A DNA stretch of 64,000 bases, taken from the NCBI GenBank assembly GCA_016186995.1, contig JACPKQ010000020.1:19417-83416 (forward strand), given 5' to 3'. The stretch comes from Deltaproteobacteria bacterium. GTDB taxonomy: Bacteria > Bdellovibrionota > JACOXK01. The translations under genes and the position numbers were made by a program. Each line of letters opens with the position of its first letter. Positions within the stretch are counted from its first letter, which is position 1. Under the pieces are notes generated by a model that searched no databases, was not told the DNA's origin, and was given only the letters and a program-made list of their open reading frames with translations. Of the stretch, positions 1-9,736 are shown piece after piece.

Positions 1-244
<244 letters not shown>

Positions 245-1573
245 TTATGAAGAAAAAACAATATGATCTATCTTCTTTCTGACTGCTTCCTGTGGAATGC
301 TTTCTATAATTTCACTTACAAAAGCATGAATGAGCATTTTTCGTGCTTCTTCCTCTGAAATACCTCGTGATTTTAAGTAAAAAAGCGCTTTTTGATCAAG
401 CTGTCCTGTAGAAGATCCGTGAGTACACTCCACATCATCTGCATAAATTTCTAAATTAGGCTTTGCAAAAACTTGAGCGCCTTCTGATAAAAGTAAGTTT
501 TTATTAATCTGACGTGCTTGTGTCCCTTTTGTTCCTTTAGCAACTATAATTTTGCCATCAAAAACTCCTTGAGCTTTTTCTTCCACAACAGCTTTGAAAA
601 ACTGATCACTCACACAGTTGGAAACGTTATGTTCCACCAAAGTATGGAAATCAATCACCTGAGAACCTTTTGGTTTTAAAAGCCCCTTTAAAAAACACTG
701 CGCATGTCCCTGCGTAAAAGGCACATTTACATCTTGTCTTGAAAATCTTCCACCAATGCCAAATAAAAAACTTCTCACTTCACTTTTTAACCCCTGCTCA
801 AAATAAAGATCAGAAATATGAAAAGCATTTTTTCCCTCAAGCTGGAAACGATAATGTTCACATTGTGATTGTTCTTGTGTTACAATTTGAGAAACAACAG
901 AATTAAAATAGTGGGCGTTCTCTTCCCCTCCAAAAGATTCTAAAATAGTCACTTTCGAAGCTTTTCCTATGATAAAAAGATTCCTTAAATAATGAGCACT
1001 GTTAGAATTTGTAGAAAAATAAATAAAATGCAATGGTTTCTTTATTTTTTGACCCTCTCTTACATAAAGACAAGCTCCATTTGAAAAAAGCGCTGTATTT
1101 AAAGATGTAAAAGCATTTTTCTTCGAATGAAGTTTTTTATTCACATAGTTTCGAGCTATGTGAGGGTGACATTTTATAAACTCTTGTAAATTACCTAAAA
1201 ATACTTGAGAAGGAAGATCTTCTATTTTAGATAAATCTTTTGAGAAAAGACCATTTATAAAAACAACTCTATAGCAATCAAGCCCTTCAAATATAAAAGG
1301 CTCAATATTTTCTTTCCCATCACCAAAGATTGCGAGATCACCACGGATTCTTTCAGAATCCTCGTGATGACGAGGTTTAAAAGAACTCTCTAAAAAAGAA
1401 GAAATATCTGTATACTTCCATTCTTCTACTTTTTTGTTTGGAAATCCTTGTTTTTGAAATTGCTCTATGGCGCTGTCTTTAAGCTCTTTAAGCCAAGGAG
1501 ACACACTTCCATTCAGAGATTGTTTTAAACTCTTGTATTGAGAAACATAATCTTGAACAGTGTGAAGTGTCAT
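245..1573 (-). CDS. sufD: SufD, Fe-S cluster assembly scaffold subunit
   Basis: A 442-residue SufD that pairs with SufB in the SufBC2D scaffold on which Fe-S clusters are built. The N-terminal third is helical and divergent. The C-terminal half carries the beta-helix core of the SufB/SufD family, with QGVFDGKIIVAKGTKGTQARQINKNLLL followed by ECTHGSSTGQLD, a typical SufD signature with the conserved histidine, and the C-terminal FYLKSRGI-EARKMLIHAF helical segment. Length matches the family. It lies 5 bp after sufC and 9 bp before sufS, so the genes are cotranscribed and probably translationally coupled. Confidence 0.95.
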   Translation of the reverse strand: MTLHTVQDYVSQYKSLKQSLNGSVSPWLKELKDSAIEQFQKQGFPNKKVEEWKYTDISSFLESSFKPRHHEDSERIRGDLAIFGDGKENIEPFIFEGLDCYRVVFINGLFSKDLSKIEDLPSQVFLGNLQEFIKCHPHIARNYVNKKLHSKKNAFTSLNTALFSNGACLYVREGQKIKKPLHFIYFSTNSNSAHYLRNLFIIGKASKVTILESFGGEENAHYFNSVVSQIVTQEQSQCEHYRFQLEGKNAFHISDLYFEQGLKSEVRSFLFGIGGRFSRQDVNVPFTQGHAQCFLKGLLKPKGSQVIDFHTLVEHNVSNCVSDQFFKAVVEEKAQGVFDGKIIVAKGTKGTQARQINKNLLLSEGAQVFAKPNLEIYADDVECTHGSSTGQLDQKALFYLKSRGISEEEARKMLIHAFVSEIIESIPQEAVRKKIDHIVFSS

Positions 1574-1578
1574 ATTTT

Positions 1579-2316
1579 TTACCCAACCCCGTCATACCCC
1601 TTTTCTTCAAGAAGAAGTGCCAGATCTTTTCCTCCAGAACGAATAATTTTTCCATCTGAAAGAACATGAACCTTATCTGGAACAATATAATTTAAAAGTC
1701 TTTGATAGTGGGTAATGACAAGAAAACTTGTATGAGGCCCTCTTAAAGAATTTACACCTTGAGATACAATTTTAATAGCATCGATATCAAGACCCGAATC
1801 TGTTTCATCAAGAATAGAAAGTTTAGGCTCTAACATCGCCATCTGAAAAATTTCATTTCTTTTCTTCTCTCCACCAGAAAAACCTACATTTAAAGAACGA
1901 CTCATGAAAACTTCATCCATTTGAAGAAGCTTCATCTTTTCTTTCATGAGTTTTAAAAAATCAAGAGCATCTATTTCACTTTCCCCTCGATATTTTTTAA
2001 TAGAATTGACAGCTGTTTTAAGAAAGTTAGTGACAGAAACCCCTGGTATTTCAACTGGATATTGAAAGCTTTGGAAAACTCCTTTACAGGCTCTTTCTTC
2101 AGGTGCCATGTGAAGTAAGCTCTTTCCTTCATAAAGTACTTCACCTTGAGTCACTTCATAATCTTCTCTACCAGAAAGTACATTAGCCAAAGTACTCTTG
2201 CCTGAGCCATTAGGCCCCATAAGGGCATGTACTTCACCTTTTTTGAGCTCTAGATGAATACCCTTGAGTATTTCTTTACCCCCTACTTTGGCATGTAAGT
2301 TTTTTATTACTAACAT
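1579..2316 (-). CDS. sufC: SufC, ABC-type ATPase of Fe-S assembly
   Basis: A 245-residue ATPase that drives conformational change in the SufBC2D scaffold. Visible motifs in order: Walker A GPNGSGKST at about residues 34-42, a Q-loop at FQSFQYPVEIPG, the SufC-type signature SGGEKKRNE, and Walker B LSILDETDSGLD with the catalytic acidic residue, then the H-loop VITHYQRLL. The signature is SGGEKKRNE rather than the LSGGQ of transporters, which is normal for SufC. There are no membrane segments. It sits between sufB (11 bp) and sufD (5 bp). Confidence 0.97.
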   Translation of the reverse strand: MLVIKNLHAKVGGKEILKGIHLELKKGEVHALMGPNGSGKSTLANVLSGREDYEVTQGEVLYEGKSLLHMAPEERACKGVFQSFQYPVEIPGVSVTNFLKTAVNSIKKYRGESEIDALDFLKLMKEKMKLLQMDEVFMSRSLNVGFSGGEKKRNEIFQMAMLEPKLSILDETDSGLDIDAIKIVSQGVNSLRGPHTSFLVITHYQRLLNYIVPDKVHVLSDGKIIRSGGKDLALLLEEKGYDGVG

Positions 2317-2327
2317 AACTGACTCCT

Positions 2328-3776
2328 TTAGCCGACAGCGCCTTCAAGGCTTACGTCAAGAAGTTTTTGGGCCTCAACGGCAAATTCCATAGGAAGTTTT
2401 CTAAAAACTTCTTTACAAAATCCGTTCACAATAAGCGAAACCGCATCTTCTTCTGACATCCCTCTTTGTCTGCAATAAAAAAGTTGATCATCCCTTATTT
2501 TTGAAGTTGTTGCTTCATGCTCTACCCGAGCTGTTTTATTTTTAGACTCAATATAAGGGAAGGTATGGGCCCCGCACTGACTTCCTAATAATAGAGAGTC
2601 GCATTGTGAATAATTTTGAGCCCTGTCTGCACCTTTTTGAATTTTGACAAGCCCTCGATAAGTATTTTGTCCATGCCCCGCTGCAATGCCCTTTGAGATA
2701 ATAGTACTTCTTGTATTTTTACCAATGTGAATCATTTTAGTACCTGTATCTGCTTGTTGATAGTTATTGGTAAGGGCAACAGAGTAAAATTCACCTACTG
2801 AATTATCACCTTTTAAAATACAACTTGGATATTTCCATGTAATGGCAGAGCCTGTTTCAACCTGTGTCCAAGAAATTTTAGAATTTTTTCCAGCACATTT
2901 ACCTCGTTTAGTTACAAAATTATAAATACCACCCTTTCCTTCTTTATCCCCTGGATACCAGTTTTGGACTGTGGCATATTTAATCTCAGCATTGTCTTTA
3001 GCTAAAAGCTCAACGACCGCTGCATGCAATTGATTTTCATCACGCATAGGAGCTGTGCAACCCTCTAAGTAACTTACATAACTTCCTTCTTCTGCAATAA
3101 TAAGAGTTCTTTCAAACTGCCCTGTGTTGGCAGCATTAATTCTAAAATAAGTAGAAAGCTCCATAGGACATCGAACACCTTTTGGAATGTAGCAAAATGA
3201 ACCGTCACTAAAAACAGCTGAATTGAGTGTTGCAAAATAATTATCAGTGTAAGGAACGACACATCCTAAATATTCTTCTATCAAATGAGGATGCTCTCTC
3301 ACTGCTTCAGAAAAAGAACAAAAAATAATTCCTAATTCTTTTAATTTCTTTTTAAAAGTGGTTGCAACAGACACACTATCGAGAACTGCATCGACTGCTA
3401 CACCCGAGAAGCGCTTTTGCTCATCTAAAGAAATACCTAATTTTTGAAACATAGATCTTAATTCTGGATCTACTTCATCCAAGCTCTTAAGCTCTTTTTT
3501 AGGTTTAGGTGCTGAGTAATAAATAATTTTTTGGTAATCGATAGGGGCATATTTCACATGCTGCCATGTGGGTTCTTCCATTTTAAGCCAATGCCTATAA
3601 GCTTTAAGGCGCCACTCGAGAAGAAAAAGAGGTTCTTTCTTTTTTTTGGAAATAAAACGTATAATATCCTCATTAAGCCCACAAGGTGCTTGTTCAGATT
3701 CAATGTGTGTTTCGAAGCCATATTTATACTCTTGCTCCGTTATTTTTTTAATGGCTACGTTTTTTTCTTGTGGCAT
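2328..3776 (-). CDS. sufB: SufB, Fe-S cluster assembly scaffold subunit
   Basis: SufB, about 482 residues, is the cluster-bearing subunit of SufBC2D. Family landmarks include [45 protein letters not shown], the cysteine-containing [19 protein letters not shown] stretch, and the C-terminal [19 protein letters not shown] block. Two ATGs compete: one at 3788 behind AGGA, and one at 3776 behind a full GGAGG five bases away. I chose 3776, which gives [11 protein letters not shown]. It is the first structural gene of the operon, 76 bp after the Rrf2 regulator. Confidence 0.96.
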   Translation of the reverse strand: MPQEKNVAIKKITEQEYKYGFETHIESEQAPCGLNEDIIRFISKKKKEPLFLLEWRLKAYRHWLKMEEPTWQHVKYAPIDYQKIIYYSAPKPKKELKSLDEVDPELRSMFQKLGISLDEQKRFSGVAVDAVLDSVSVATTFKKKLKELGIIFCSFSEAVREHPHLIEEYLGCVVPYTDNYFATLNSAVFSDGSFCYIPKGVRCPMELSTYFRINAANTGQFERTLIIAEEGSYVSYLEGCTAPMRDENQLHAAVVELLAKDNAEIKYATVQNWYPGDKEGKGGIYNFVTKRGKCAGKNSKISWTQVETGSAITWKYPSCILKGDNSVGEFYSVALTNNYQQADTGTKMIHIGKNTRSTIISKGIAAGHGQNTYRGLVKIQKGADRAQNYSQCDSLLLGSQCGAHTFPYIESKNKTARVEHEATTSKIRDDQLFYCRQRGMSEEDAVSLIVNGFCKEVFRKLPMEFAVEAQKLLDVSLEGAVG

Positions 3777-3852
3777 CAGAGCCTCCATTTTGTTTCCTAA
3801 ACTTCACGTTTTCTTAAATCCATACCTTTTTGTCAACTTTCTATTAAAAAAC

Positions 3853-4329
3853 CTATCTCATTCCAATAACCTTTGCCTGCTCTTGAATAATTTCTTCCAT
3901 CTGTTTTTTCATGCCCCTTTCATCCTGAAGAAGCTGATCTAAAGTTACTTCGTTCATAACTGAACTCATGTATTTATAAATAACACTCCACACAGATTTC
4001 ACTGAACAATTAGCATTATGCACACAAACATTTGCTAAACCCGTGTGATCCAAACAAAACTCACTATTAAACATAGAACTCCCCAAAGCCTTTGACACCT
4101 CTGCCAAACTAATGGAACTAGGGTCTTTCCTCAAAGAATATCCACCATGAACACCGCGTTTTGCTTCGATTAACTTTGACTTTTTCAAAAGGGAGGTAAT
4201 TTTAGAAACATATTCTTGAGACAAACCTTCTTTTTCAGATATCTCTCTAATAGAAATACCCTCATCCCACACACGAGCTATCTGCAAAAGACATCTTAAG
4301 CCATATTCTTCTAAAGCAGTAATTTTCAT
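3853..4329 (-). CDS. Rrf2-family Fe-S-sensing repressor (IscR/SufR-like)
   Basis: A 158-residue winged-helix regulator of the Rrf2 family. The N-terminus MKITALEEYGLRCLLQIA and the HTH ISIREISEKEGLSQEYVSKITSLLKKSKLIEAKRGVHGGYSL are textbook Rrf2. Three cysteines, at about residues 92, 102 and 108 (C-x9-C-x5-C), are in the place where IscR-type members bind a [2Fe-2S] cluster. The first gap is longer than the IscR spacing (C-x5-C-x5-C), so cluster type is uncertain. The start is the ATG at 4329 behind AGGGGG; an in-frame GTG six bases earlier is inside that Shine-Dalgarno. It heads the suf operon, so autoregulation and control of suf by Fe-S status is the natural inference. Confidence 0.9.
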   Translation of the reverse strand: MKITALEEYGLRCLLQIARVWDEGISIREISEKEGLSQEYVSKITSLLKKSKLIEAKRGVHGGYSLRKDPSSISLAEVSKALGSSMFNSEFCLDHTGLANVCVHNANCSVKSVWSVIYKYMSSVMNEVTLDQLLQDERGMKKQMEEIIQEQAKVIGMR

Positions 4330-4359
4330 GAACACCCCCTACACTTTAATTATAGCAAA

Positions 4360-4387
4360 TCTATACTAAAAAGTACTCTTTTGTCAA
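4360..4387 (-). promoter_or_regulatory. Predicted sigma-70-type promoter of rrf2-suf operon
   Basis: TTGACA (4387..4382 on the minus strand) is separated by 16 bp from TATAGA (4365..4360). The spacer holds an AGTACTTTTTAGTAT partial dyad that could be an Rrf2 operator. A second TATAAT lies a few bases further downstream, so the exact start site is uncertain. The promoter sits about 30 bp upstream of the chosen rrf2 start. Confidence 0.55.
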
Positions 4388-4433
4388 TAGTCTAACATAT
4401 TGAAATTAAAGATATTTTTAAAATGGTGGCCGC

Positions 4434-5129
4434 TTAATCTTCAGGAAATTTAAGATGTCTGAGATATTGTAAATAGACAAATCCAAGAACTTGTTCATCA
4501 TGTGGAGTGGGTTTGCGATCACAGACAGGGATTCTTTTAAAATACATAATATCTTCTTTATGATTCGAATGTTGCATGCCTATCAGATGTCCCACTTCAT
4601 GCGTGACGATACCTTCAAGACAAAAGCTAAAAAAAACTTCTCGCAAGCCTTCCATATGCCATTGATCTTGTGTGTGAAAACCATACCACTCATTGATAAC
4701 AATATCTCCTCCAACCGAGCTCCAGTTGCCATTTTCATCCAACAGATGATGGGCTTTAGCAAGTTTATGCTCATGAGGTTCATCAAACGCTTCTCTTCTC
4801 ACAATATGAACCTGATCACCGGAATCAGTGGGAAAGTCTGCCAAACCTAAATATTTAAAATGAAAATTCGTTGCTGTTAATTTTCGAATGATGGGTTCCC
4901 AGTTTTTAAAGCCTTGCTGAATGGTTTCAATTTCTTCTTTCGTAAATGCGTTGTCTTGAATATAATACTCACTGGGGAAAATAGGCTTAATGTATTGATT
5001 GAAAATTTCTTTACGTTCTTGCTCCGGGATGTGAGAAATGTTGCAGCCTGCAAAAAATTGAATAATAACAACGCACAGAAATAAAACAGAACGCTTTCTT
5101 TTTAAGAAACTTTTAAACCACACAATCAC
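4434..5129 (-). CDS. Metzincin-type (matrixin-like) secreted lipoprotease, copy 1
   Basis: A 231-residue predicted extracytoplasmic zinc protease. A hydrophobic signal segment (about residues 14-28) ends in FFAGC, a lipobox-like site, so it is probably a lipoprotein. The catalytic motif THEVGHLIGMQHSNH matches HExxHxxGxxH, with three zinc histidines and the catalytic glutamate, and is followed by DIMYF, a plausible Met-turn. This combination defines metzincins such as matrixins. It is clearly paralogous to the gene at 12.4-13.05 kb; both share FTxEEIxTIxQGFKNWEPI. The start is a GTG with no Shine-Dalgarno, and the predicted promoter lies almost on top of it. The substrate is unknown. Confidence 0.82.
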   Translation of the reverse strand: MIVWFKSFLKRKRSVLFLCVVIIQFFAGCNISHIPEQERKEIFNQYIKPIFPSEYYIQDNAFTKEEIETIQQGFKNWEPIIRKLTATNFHFKYLGLADFPTDSGDQVHIVRREAFDEPHEHKLAKAHHLLDENGNWSSVGGDIVINEWYGFHTQDQWHMEGLREVFFSFCLEGIVTHEVGHLIGMQHSNHKEDIMYFKRIPVCDRKPTPHDEQVLGFVYLQYLRHLKFPED

Positions 5130-5138
5130 GGTCTAAAA

Positions 5139-5167
5139 CACGTAAATAAACAAAGTTACTTTGTCAA
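5139..5167 (-). promoter_or_regulatory. Predicted promoter with perfect 13-bp palindrome upstream of metzincin copy 1
   Basis: On the minus strand TTGACA (5167..5162) is followed after 17 bp by TACGTG (5144..5139), a weak -10. The spacer contains CAAAGTTACTTTG (5151-5163), a perfect palindrome around one central base that overlaps the -35 box, the geometry of a repressor operator. The GTG start codon is only 9 bp beyond the -10, so the transcript would be nearly leaderless. Confidence 0.4.
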
Positions 5168-5269
5168 CCATCTTCGATGGTTTATCCAAAAACTCACTTT
5201 TTCTCATCCCTGCGCAGATTGCAATTTTTTCATTGACCGGAAAATAAATTTCAAATATCACATAAGTGT

Positions 5270-5914
5270 ATGTATCGTATGTGTGTAACGTTGTTGTGTA
5301 TGAGCCTATGCTTTCTTCCATTAGCCCATGGAAAAATTTCATTTGAGACAGAACAGATGATTCAGCAATTAGACTGGGATATGACCCGAATCGGTCGTCA
5401 AGGTCAAAAAGCGCGAAATCGGGCAGTTACCAAATTGACTTGTCTTGGCAAAAGAGAAGAAGAAACACGTCAACGCGTTTTAGAAACCGCGGGCAGACTT
5501 CTGGGACATTCAAATATTATTGTAAATGAGGCGGCTATGAACGTTTTTCAAAATTTAGATGCCGTTCAAGAAATGAATGATTATAAACAGAAATTTCTGC
5601 TTCGGTATGGATCTCCCCAAAACAGGAATGAAGTAAAAGAGATCTTTCATGAAATATTCACACGTGAAGATGAAGGGCTTGAGGTGATCAAAGAATTTTA
5701 TCCGGATAGAGATGATGTCATCTATCTAAACGAACTCTCTGATTTATATAATGACCACACCGGTCAGAGACTCAAAATACGTTTGCGTACCTTTTCACTC
5801 AAATATCCTGATCGTCAAGAACGCGATAATATTTCACATATTCAGGCTGAAGTCATAGAAGATTTTCATGTGTCTGAAATGGTTCCAACGGATCCAGCTT
5901 GCAAGCCGCTTTGA
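5270..5914 (+). CDS. Unknown secreted protein with HEAT-like helical repeat
   Basis: A 214-residue protein I do not recognise. It begins with a Sec-type signal (CVTLLCMSLCFLPLAHG, cleavage probably after HG). The mature part is charged and helix-rich; ARNRAVTKLTCLG...RVLETAGRLLGHSNIIVNEAAMNVFQNL reads like one or two HEAT-type helical pairs. Three in-frame ATGs (5270, 5279, 5300) are possible starts and none has a Shine-Dalgarno. It is divergent from metzincin copy 1 and precedes gdhA on the same strand. It may be related in style to the HEAT-like secreted protein at 7.3-8.3 kb, but no close similarity is visible. Confidence 0.6.
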   Translation: MYRMCVTLLCMSLCFLPLAHGKISFETEQMIQQLDWDMTRIGRQGQKARNRAVTKLTCLGKREEETRQRVLETAGRLLGHSNIIVNEAAMNVFQNLDAVQEMNDYKQKFLLRYGSPQNRNEVKEIFHEIFTREDEGLEVIKEFYPDRDDVIYLNELSDLYNDHTGQRLKIRLRTFSLKYPDRQERDNISHIQAEVIEDFHVSEMVPTDPACKPL

Positions 5915-5992
5915 CCCTGGTAATTATCCTAGGCCCCTTGGTACTTACATACCATTAAAGACTCTTCACACTATCACCGATAAAGAGTTGTT

Positions 5993-7282
5993 ATGTCACA
6001 AAACAATATTCTTACTTCTGCTATTAAACAAATGGAGAAAGCTCGGGAATTCACTGATATTTCACATGAAGTCATTGATAGATTAGAACATACAAAAAAT
6101 ATTCTTGAAGTCTCTATTCCTGTTCGCATGGATGACGGCTCTCTTAAAATTTTTACTGGCATGCGCGTTCGACATAATGATTTGAGAGGTCCAACCAAAG
6201 GGGGTATTCGCTATCATCCCGAGGTTAATCTTAACGAAATAAAAACTCTTGCATTTTTAATGACTTTTAAATGTGCTGTATTGAACCTACCTTTTGGGGG
6301 AGCTAAGGGTGGTATTATTGTAAACCCTAAAGAGCTATCTCGTTTTGAACTTGAAAGACTGAGCCGTGGCTACATAGAAATGATCTCTGATTTTATTGGA
6401 CCAGATACAGACATCCCAGCTCCTGATGTTTATACAAATGAAATGATCATGGGTTGGATGGCCAGTGAATACAATATTATTAAAAGGCAAAAATATCCAG
6501 CCGTCATTACTGGAAAACCTTTAAGTTTAGGCGGAAGTCTTGGAAGAGATACCGCAACAGCACGTGGAGCTTTTTATATTATCGAGGAACTCAAAAAATT
6601 AAAAAAAATTAATCCTGAAAAAACAAAAGTTGCCGTTCAGGGATTCGGCAATGCCGGGTTTCATATAGCCGCTCTGCTCTTTGATGCAGGTTATAAAATA
6701 GTAGCTGTGAGTGACTCACAAGGCGCTATTTATAGTGAAAAAGGACTTAACCCTTATCACGTAAAAAAATTTAAAGATGAACATAAAGCTCTCAAAGCAG
6801 TTTATTGTGAAGAATCTGTGTGTGATATTCTTGAACATAAAAGTATTACAAATGCAGAACTTCTTGAGTTAGATGTCGATATACTCATCCCTGCTGCTCT
6901 TGAAAATCAGATTACAAAAGAAAATGCTAGTACAATTAAGGCTCCTATCGTTGTTGAACTAGCTAATGGTCCTGTTACCGATGAGGCAGATGATATTTTA
7001 GAAAAAAAGAATATTCTAGTTATCCCTGATATTCTTGCTAATGCAGGGGGTGTCACCGTCTCTTATTTTGAGGGGGTTCAAAATAAAAGTAGGTATTATT
7101 GGCCACTCAAAGAAATTCATGAAAAACTCTCTGAAAAAATGAAATCTTCATTCCATGATGTTTACAAGATTCATGAAAAAAATAAAATAACAATGCGCAC
7201 AGCCGCCTATGTCCTAGCTTTGAAGCGAATTGGGGATGCCGTAAAATCTTTAGGGACAAAAGAATATTATATAGCTGCTTAA
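5993..7282 (+). CDS. gdhA: Glutamate dehydrogenase (NAD(P)-dependent)
   Basis: A 429-residue Glu/Leu/Phe/Val dehydrogenase, reversibly converting glutamate to 2-oxoglutarate and ammonium. Seen: the substrate-binding segment [19 protein letters not shown], the catalytic lysine in PFGGAKGGI at about residue 105, [17 protein letters not shown], and a Rossmann turn VQGFGNAG near residue 215. Length and order match the hexameric bacterial type. It is the only core nitrogen-assimilation gene here and could take up the ammonium made by the NrfHA system at 24 kb. It converges with the HEAT-like gene, whose stop lies 3 bp away. No strong Shine-Dalgarno is visible. Coenzyme preference cannot be told. 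Confidence 0.95.
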   Translation: MSQNNILTSAIKQMEKAREFTDISHEVIDRLEHTKNILEVSIPVRMDDGSLKIFTGMRVRHNDLRGPTKGGIRYHPEVNLNEIKTLAFLMTFKCAVLNLPFGGAKGGIIVNPKELSRFELERLSRGYIEMISDFIGPDTDIPAPDVYTNEMIMGWMASEYNIIKRQKYPAVITGKPLSLGGSLGRDTATARGAFYIIEELKKLKKINPEKTKVAVQGFGNAGFHIAALLFDAGYKIVAVSDSQGAIYSEKGLNPYHVKKFKDEHKALKAVYCEESVCDILEHKSITNAELLELDVDILIPAALENQITKENASTIKAPIVVELANGPVTDEADDILEKKNILVIPDILANAGGVTVSYFEGVQNKSRYYWPLKEIHEKLSEKMKSSFHDVYKIHEKNKITMRTAAYVLALKRIGDAVKSLGTKEYYIAA

Positions 7283-7285
7283 ATC

Positions 7286-8314
7286 TCACCTCATTTCTAA
7301 AAAATTTATAAAGTATATATGTCTCTCACCTCTGAAAAAGGACTTATCTTTTTGATAGTGAATTTTTCCTTTGATCACAACTTCTTTACCCCGATAATGT
7401 TTGAGCTCTGAATAGCGTTCTTTGGAAACCTTGACTGGGGTAATCGTATCTCCGTTAGCATCGACAAGCTTAAATTGCCCATACTCGCCACCCCCACTTT
7501 TTAAAGTGCCCCTTAAAAGAATTTCAGATGCCTCTTCATACACAATGAAGTTTTGATGATACTGAACTCTTAAATCCGGAAACCAATCATTGACCATAAC
7601 TTTAAAGATTTCTGATGAAATAGCTGGTTCATCGCTTAACGCAGTGAGGAAGAAAAAAGCCATTTCTTGGGCATATTTATCTATTAATGTGGAAGGATTA
7701 CCAGGAAGAGAAAAATCAGGAGGTAATATAGTCGTTGTTGCTAACAAGAGTGGCTTGATGTTGTGATACAAATCTATTAATTCATTTCTTGGAAATTTTC
7801 TAAAAACCAACATGATAGATTTTAATGCTTCACCTCTTATGAGTGATAATCCTGCTGTTAAAAAGACCGTATTTTTAACTACGTCTGGAATCCTAGAAAA
7901 ATAATTAAAAACATCACCTATCACAGACGTGTTTCCTAATTTTCCCATATTTTCCACCAATGCGCGCAGTAACCATTCTTGGTTTTTAGTAAAAAGATCC
8001 ATCTTTGCTGGTGGTGTTTCTCTAAACAGTAACTGTTGAAAATAAGGATAAGCCTCTGGATGAGCATGTTTCCCCAATGCTTTTATTGTGTATCTCACCA
8101 CCATGGCATCTCTATCAAACAGAGCATCAAGCAGTGCATCAAAAGCTCTTTTACTTTCTTTATAGTCGCCAAGTTCAATCGCTGCACCAGCCCTCTCAAC
8201 CCCCAACTCTGCATTTTTTAAGGTAAAAATGAGTTGATCTAATTTTTCCTCGGATCCAGCATAGGACCAGCTCGCAACGACCATCAATGCAAATATGACA
8301 AGAATTTTTCTCAT
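7286..8314 (-). CDS. Secreted HEAT-repeat-like protein of unknown function
   Basis: A 342-residue predicted periplasmic protein. The N-terminus is a classical Sec signal ending in SWSYAG. Residues about 25-130 form helical pairs of HEAT type (for example RAFDALLDALFDRDAMVVRYTIKALGKHAHPEAYPYFQQLL and WLLRALVENMGKLGNTSVIGDVFNYF). The C-terminal 90 residues look different: a beta-rich stretch, GQFKLVDANGDTITPVKV...HYRGKEVVIKGKIHY, resembling a small OB-like or barrel domain. GGAGG lies ten bases before the ATG. I recognise no catalytic motif. A scaffold or protein-interaction role is inference only. Confidence 0.72.
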   Translation of the reverse strand: MRKILVIFALMVVASWSYAGSEEKLDQLIFTLKNAELGVERAGAAIELGDYKESKRAFDALLDALFDRDAMVVRYTIKALGKHAHPEAYPYFQQLLFRETPPAKMDLFTKNQEWLLRALVENMGKLGNTSVIGDVFNYFSRIPDVVKNTVFLTAGLSLIRGEALKSIMLVFRKFPRNELIDLYHNIKPLLLATTTILPPDFSLPGNPSTLIDKYAQEMAFFFLTALSDEPAISSEIFKVMVNDWFPDLRVQYHQNFIVYEEASEILLRGTLKSGGGEYGQFKLVDANGDTITPVKVSKERYSELKHYRGKEVVIKGKIHYQKDKSFFRGERHIYFINFLEMR

Positions 8315-8413
8315 TGGAAAAAGTCCTCCTATCTAAAATTTTAAATTGCTACACAACACTCAACGACTGCAACCATTATATTGCTATACAAAATATTGTA
8401 AAGGCCTTTCCCG

Positions 8414-9736
8414 TTACCTCTTAAGAACTTCTCTCAAAGCAGGGAAAATTTTAGGTGGGGCATCTTCAGACTGAAATGTGACATCAAAAAACTTAGCTAC
8501 GTCGATCGCTGAACTCACAGCGTCTTCATGGAGTCCATATCCAAAATAACTTCCGCAAAAAAAACTATTTTTTTCCCCATTTAAAGTAGGCAGTTGCTGA
8601 ATTGTTGGATACGAAGAAAAATCATAAATGGGTGTTCTTAAAGTAAGATCTAATTCTATGAGTTCATCCCGAATAGGAAAATTAGGATGTTGTGTACCAA
8701 TATATTCACAATCTTTAGAAACATAAGATTGATGCCAGGTAGATCCACTCACAGATGTATCAACCACCCCATTTCTATTCGTATAAAGGAATGTATAAGC
8801 TTGCATTAAATCGCGCGGTGGAAATGAGGAATAATCTCGATGAACGGCTAAACGACCATTATAGTATCTCCAAGCTCCTAAAATTTTTCTCTCAGCATCG
8901 GTAGGACTTTCTATAAGAGGGAGAGCTTGATCTGCATTACAAGCAAAAACCACTTGATCAAAAGGACGTTTTTCTCCATCCTTCATGACTAATGTAACAC
9001 CTTTTTCATCTCGCAAAACAGTTTTAATCTGTGCATTAAAAATCACTTTACTGCGAAATGATGCAGACAGAGCCTCTACATAACTCTTTGTACCTCCATC
9101 TACACAACGGATGGAATAAAGAGCCTTAGGAGAGAGAAAATCATTATGAACTTTAAGTTTATTCAGAAAAAAGCTTGCTGGAGAGTTTAAAATATCCGAA
9201 CCCTTCATAGAAGAAAGCAAGCATAAAGTGCACATAAAAATTGTTCTTGCGTCTCCTTTAAACTGAGGAATTTTTTGTAGACATTCATCTAAAGTAAGCC
9301 CCTCTACCTCACCTGCCTTCAATAAAGCTTGGGCTTTCTTTAATCCTAAATAAACTTGCATGAGCATTTTCAAACTGCTCGCCCGAAGAAGCTGAAATTT
9401 TTGTTTCCGAATACCTTTAAAAGTGGGTGTTAAATAAATTCCTTCATGGGTGTCCAAATCACGCAAACTCATAAAAGAAGTAGGACACAAACTTGTTCCA
9501 ATATCTAGCTCAGAAAGAAGAGCAAAAAAGTTTTTGTAGCCTTTTCTACCAAAAGCAGCAACTGCAACATCCATTGAGTCACCTTGAGGAGATATATGAG
9601 TATAAGCATTTCCTCCAATTCGTGAGGACTTTTCAAATAAAGTAACATCATGCTTTTGATTGATTAGATATCCAGCGGTTAAACCCGCAATGCCGCCACC
9701 AATAATAGCTACATTCCTTCTTTTCATTTTCTTCAT
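8414..9736 (-). CDS. FAD-dependent amine-oxidase-like oxidoreductase (COG2907-like)
   Basis: A 440-residue flavoprotein with an N-terminal dinucleotide fold, VAIIGGGIAGLTAGYLI, at about residues 9-25, the E of LFEKSSRIGGNAYTH that binds FAD ribose, and a C-terminal FCGSYFGYGLHEDAVSSAIDVAKFF block that closes the FAD site. The overall pattern matches the COG2907 group of amine-oxidase/desaturase-like proteins, which in other genomes often sit next to fatty-acid-modifying genes. It is the last gene of a three-gene operon and overlaps the upstream ADC-like gene by ATGA. The substrate is unknown; a lipid is plausible by family context. Confidence 0.85.
   Translation of the reverse strand: MKKMKRRNVAIIGGGIAGLTAGYLINQKHDVTLFEKSSRIGGNAYTHISPQGDSMDVAVAAFGRKGYKNFFALLSELDIGTSLCPTSFMSLRDLDTHEGIYLTPTFKGIRKQKFQLLRASSLKMLMQVYLGLKKAQALLKAGEVEGLTLDECLQKIPQFKGDARTIFMCTLCLLSSMKGSDILNSPASFFLNKLKVHNDFLSPKALYSIRCVDGGTKSYVEALSASFRSKVIFNAQIKTVLRDEKGVTLVMKDGEKRPFDQVVFACNADQALPLIESPTDAERKILGAWRYYNGRLAVHRDYSSFPPRDLMQAYTFLYTNRNGVVDTSVSGSTWHQSYVSKDCEYIGTQHPNFPIRDELIELDLTLRTPIYDFSSYPTIQQLPTLNGEKNSFFCGSYFGYGLHEDAVSSAIDVAKFFDVTFQSEDAPPKIFPALREVLKR

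Noticed and set aside
5133..5342. Minus-strand open frame in the divergent promoter region
   Set aside because: Overlaps the promoter and start of the secreted-protein gene, has no Shine-Dalgarno and no recognisable features.
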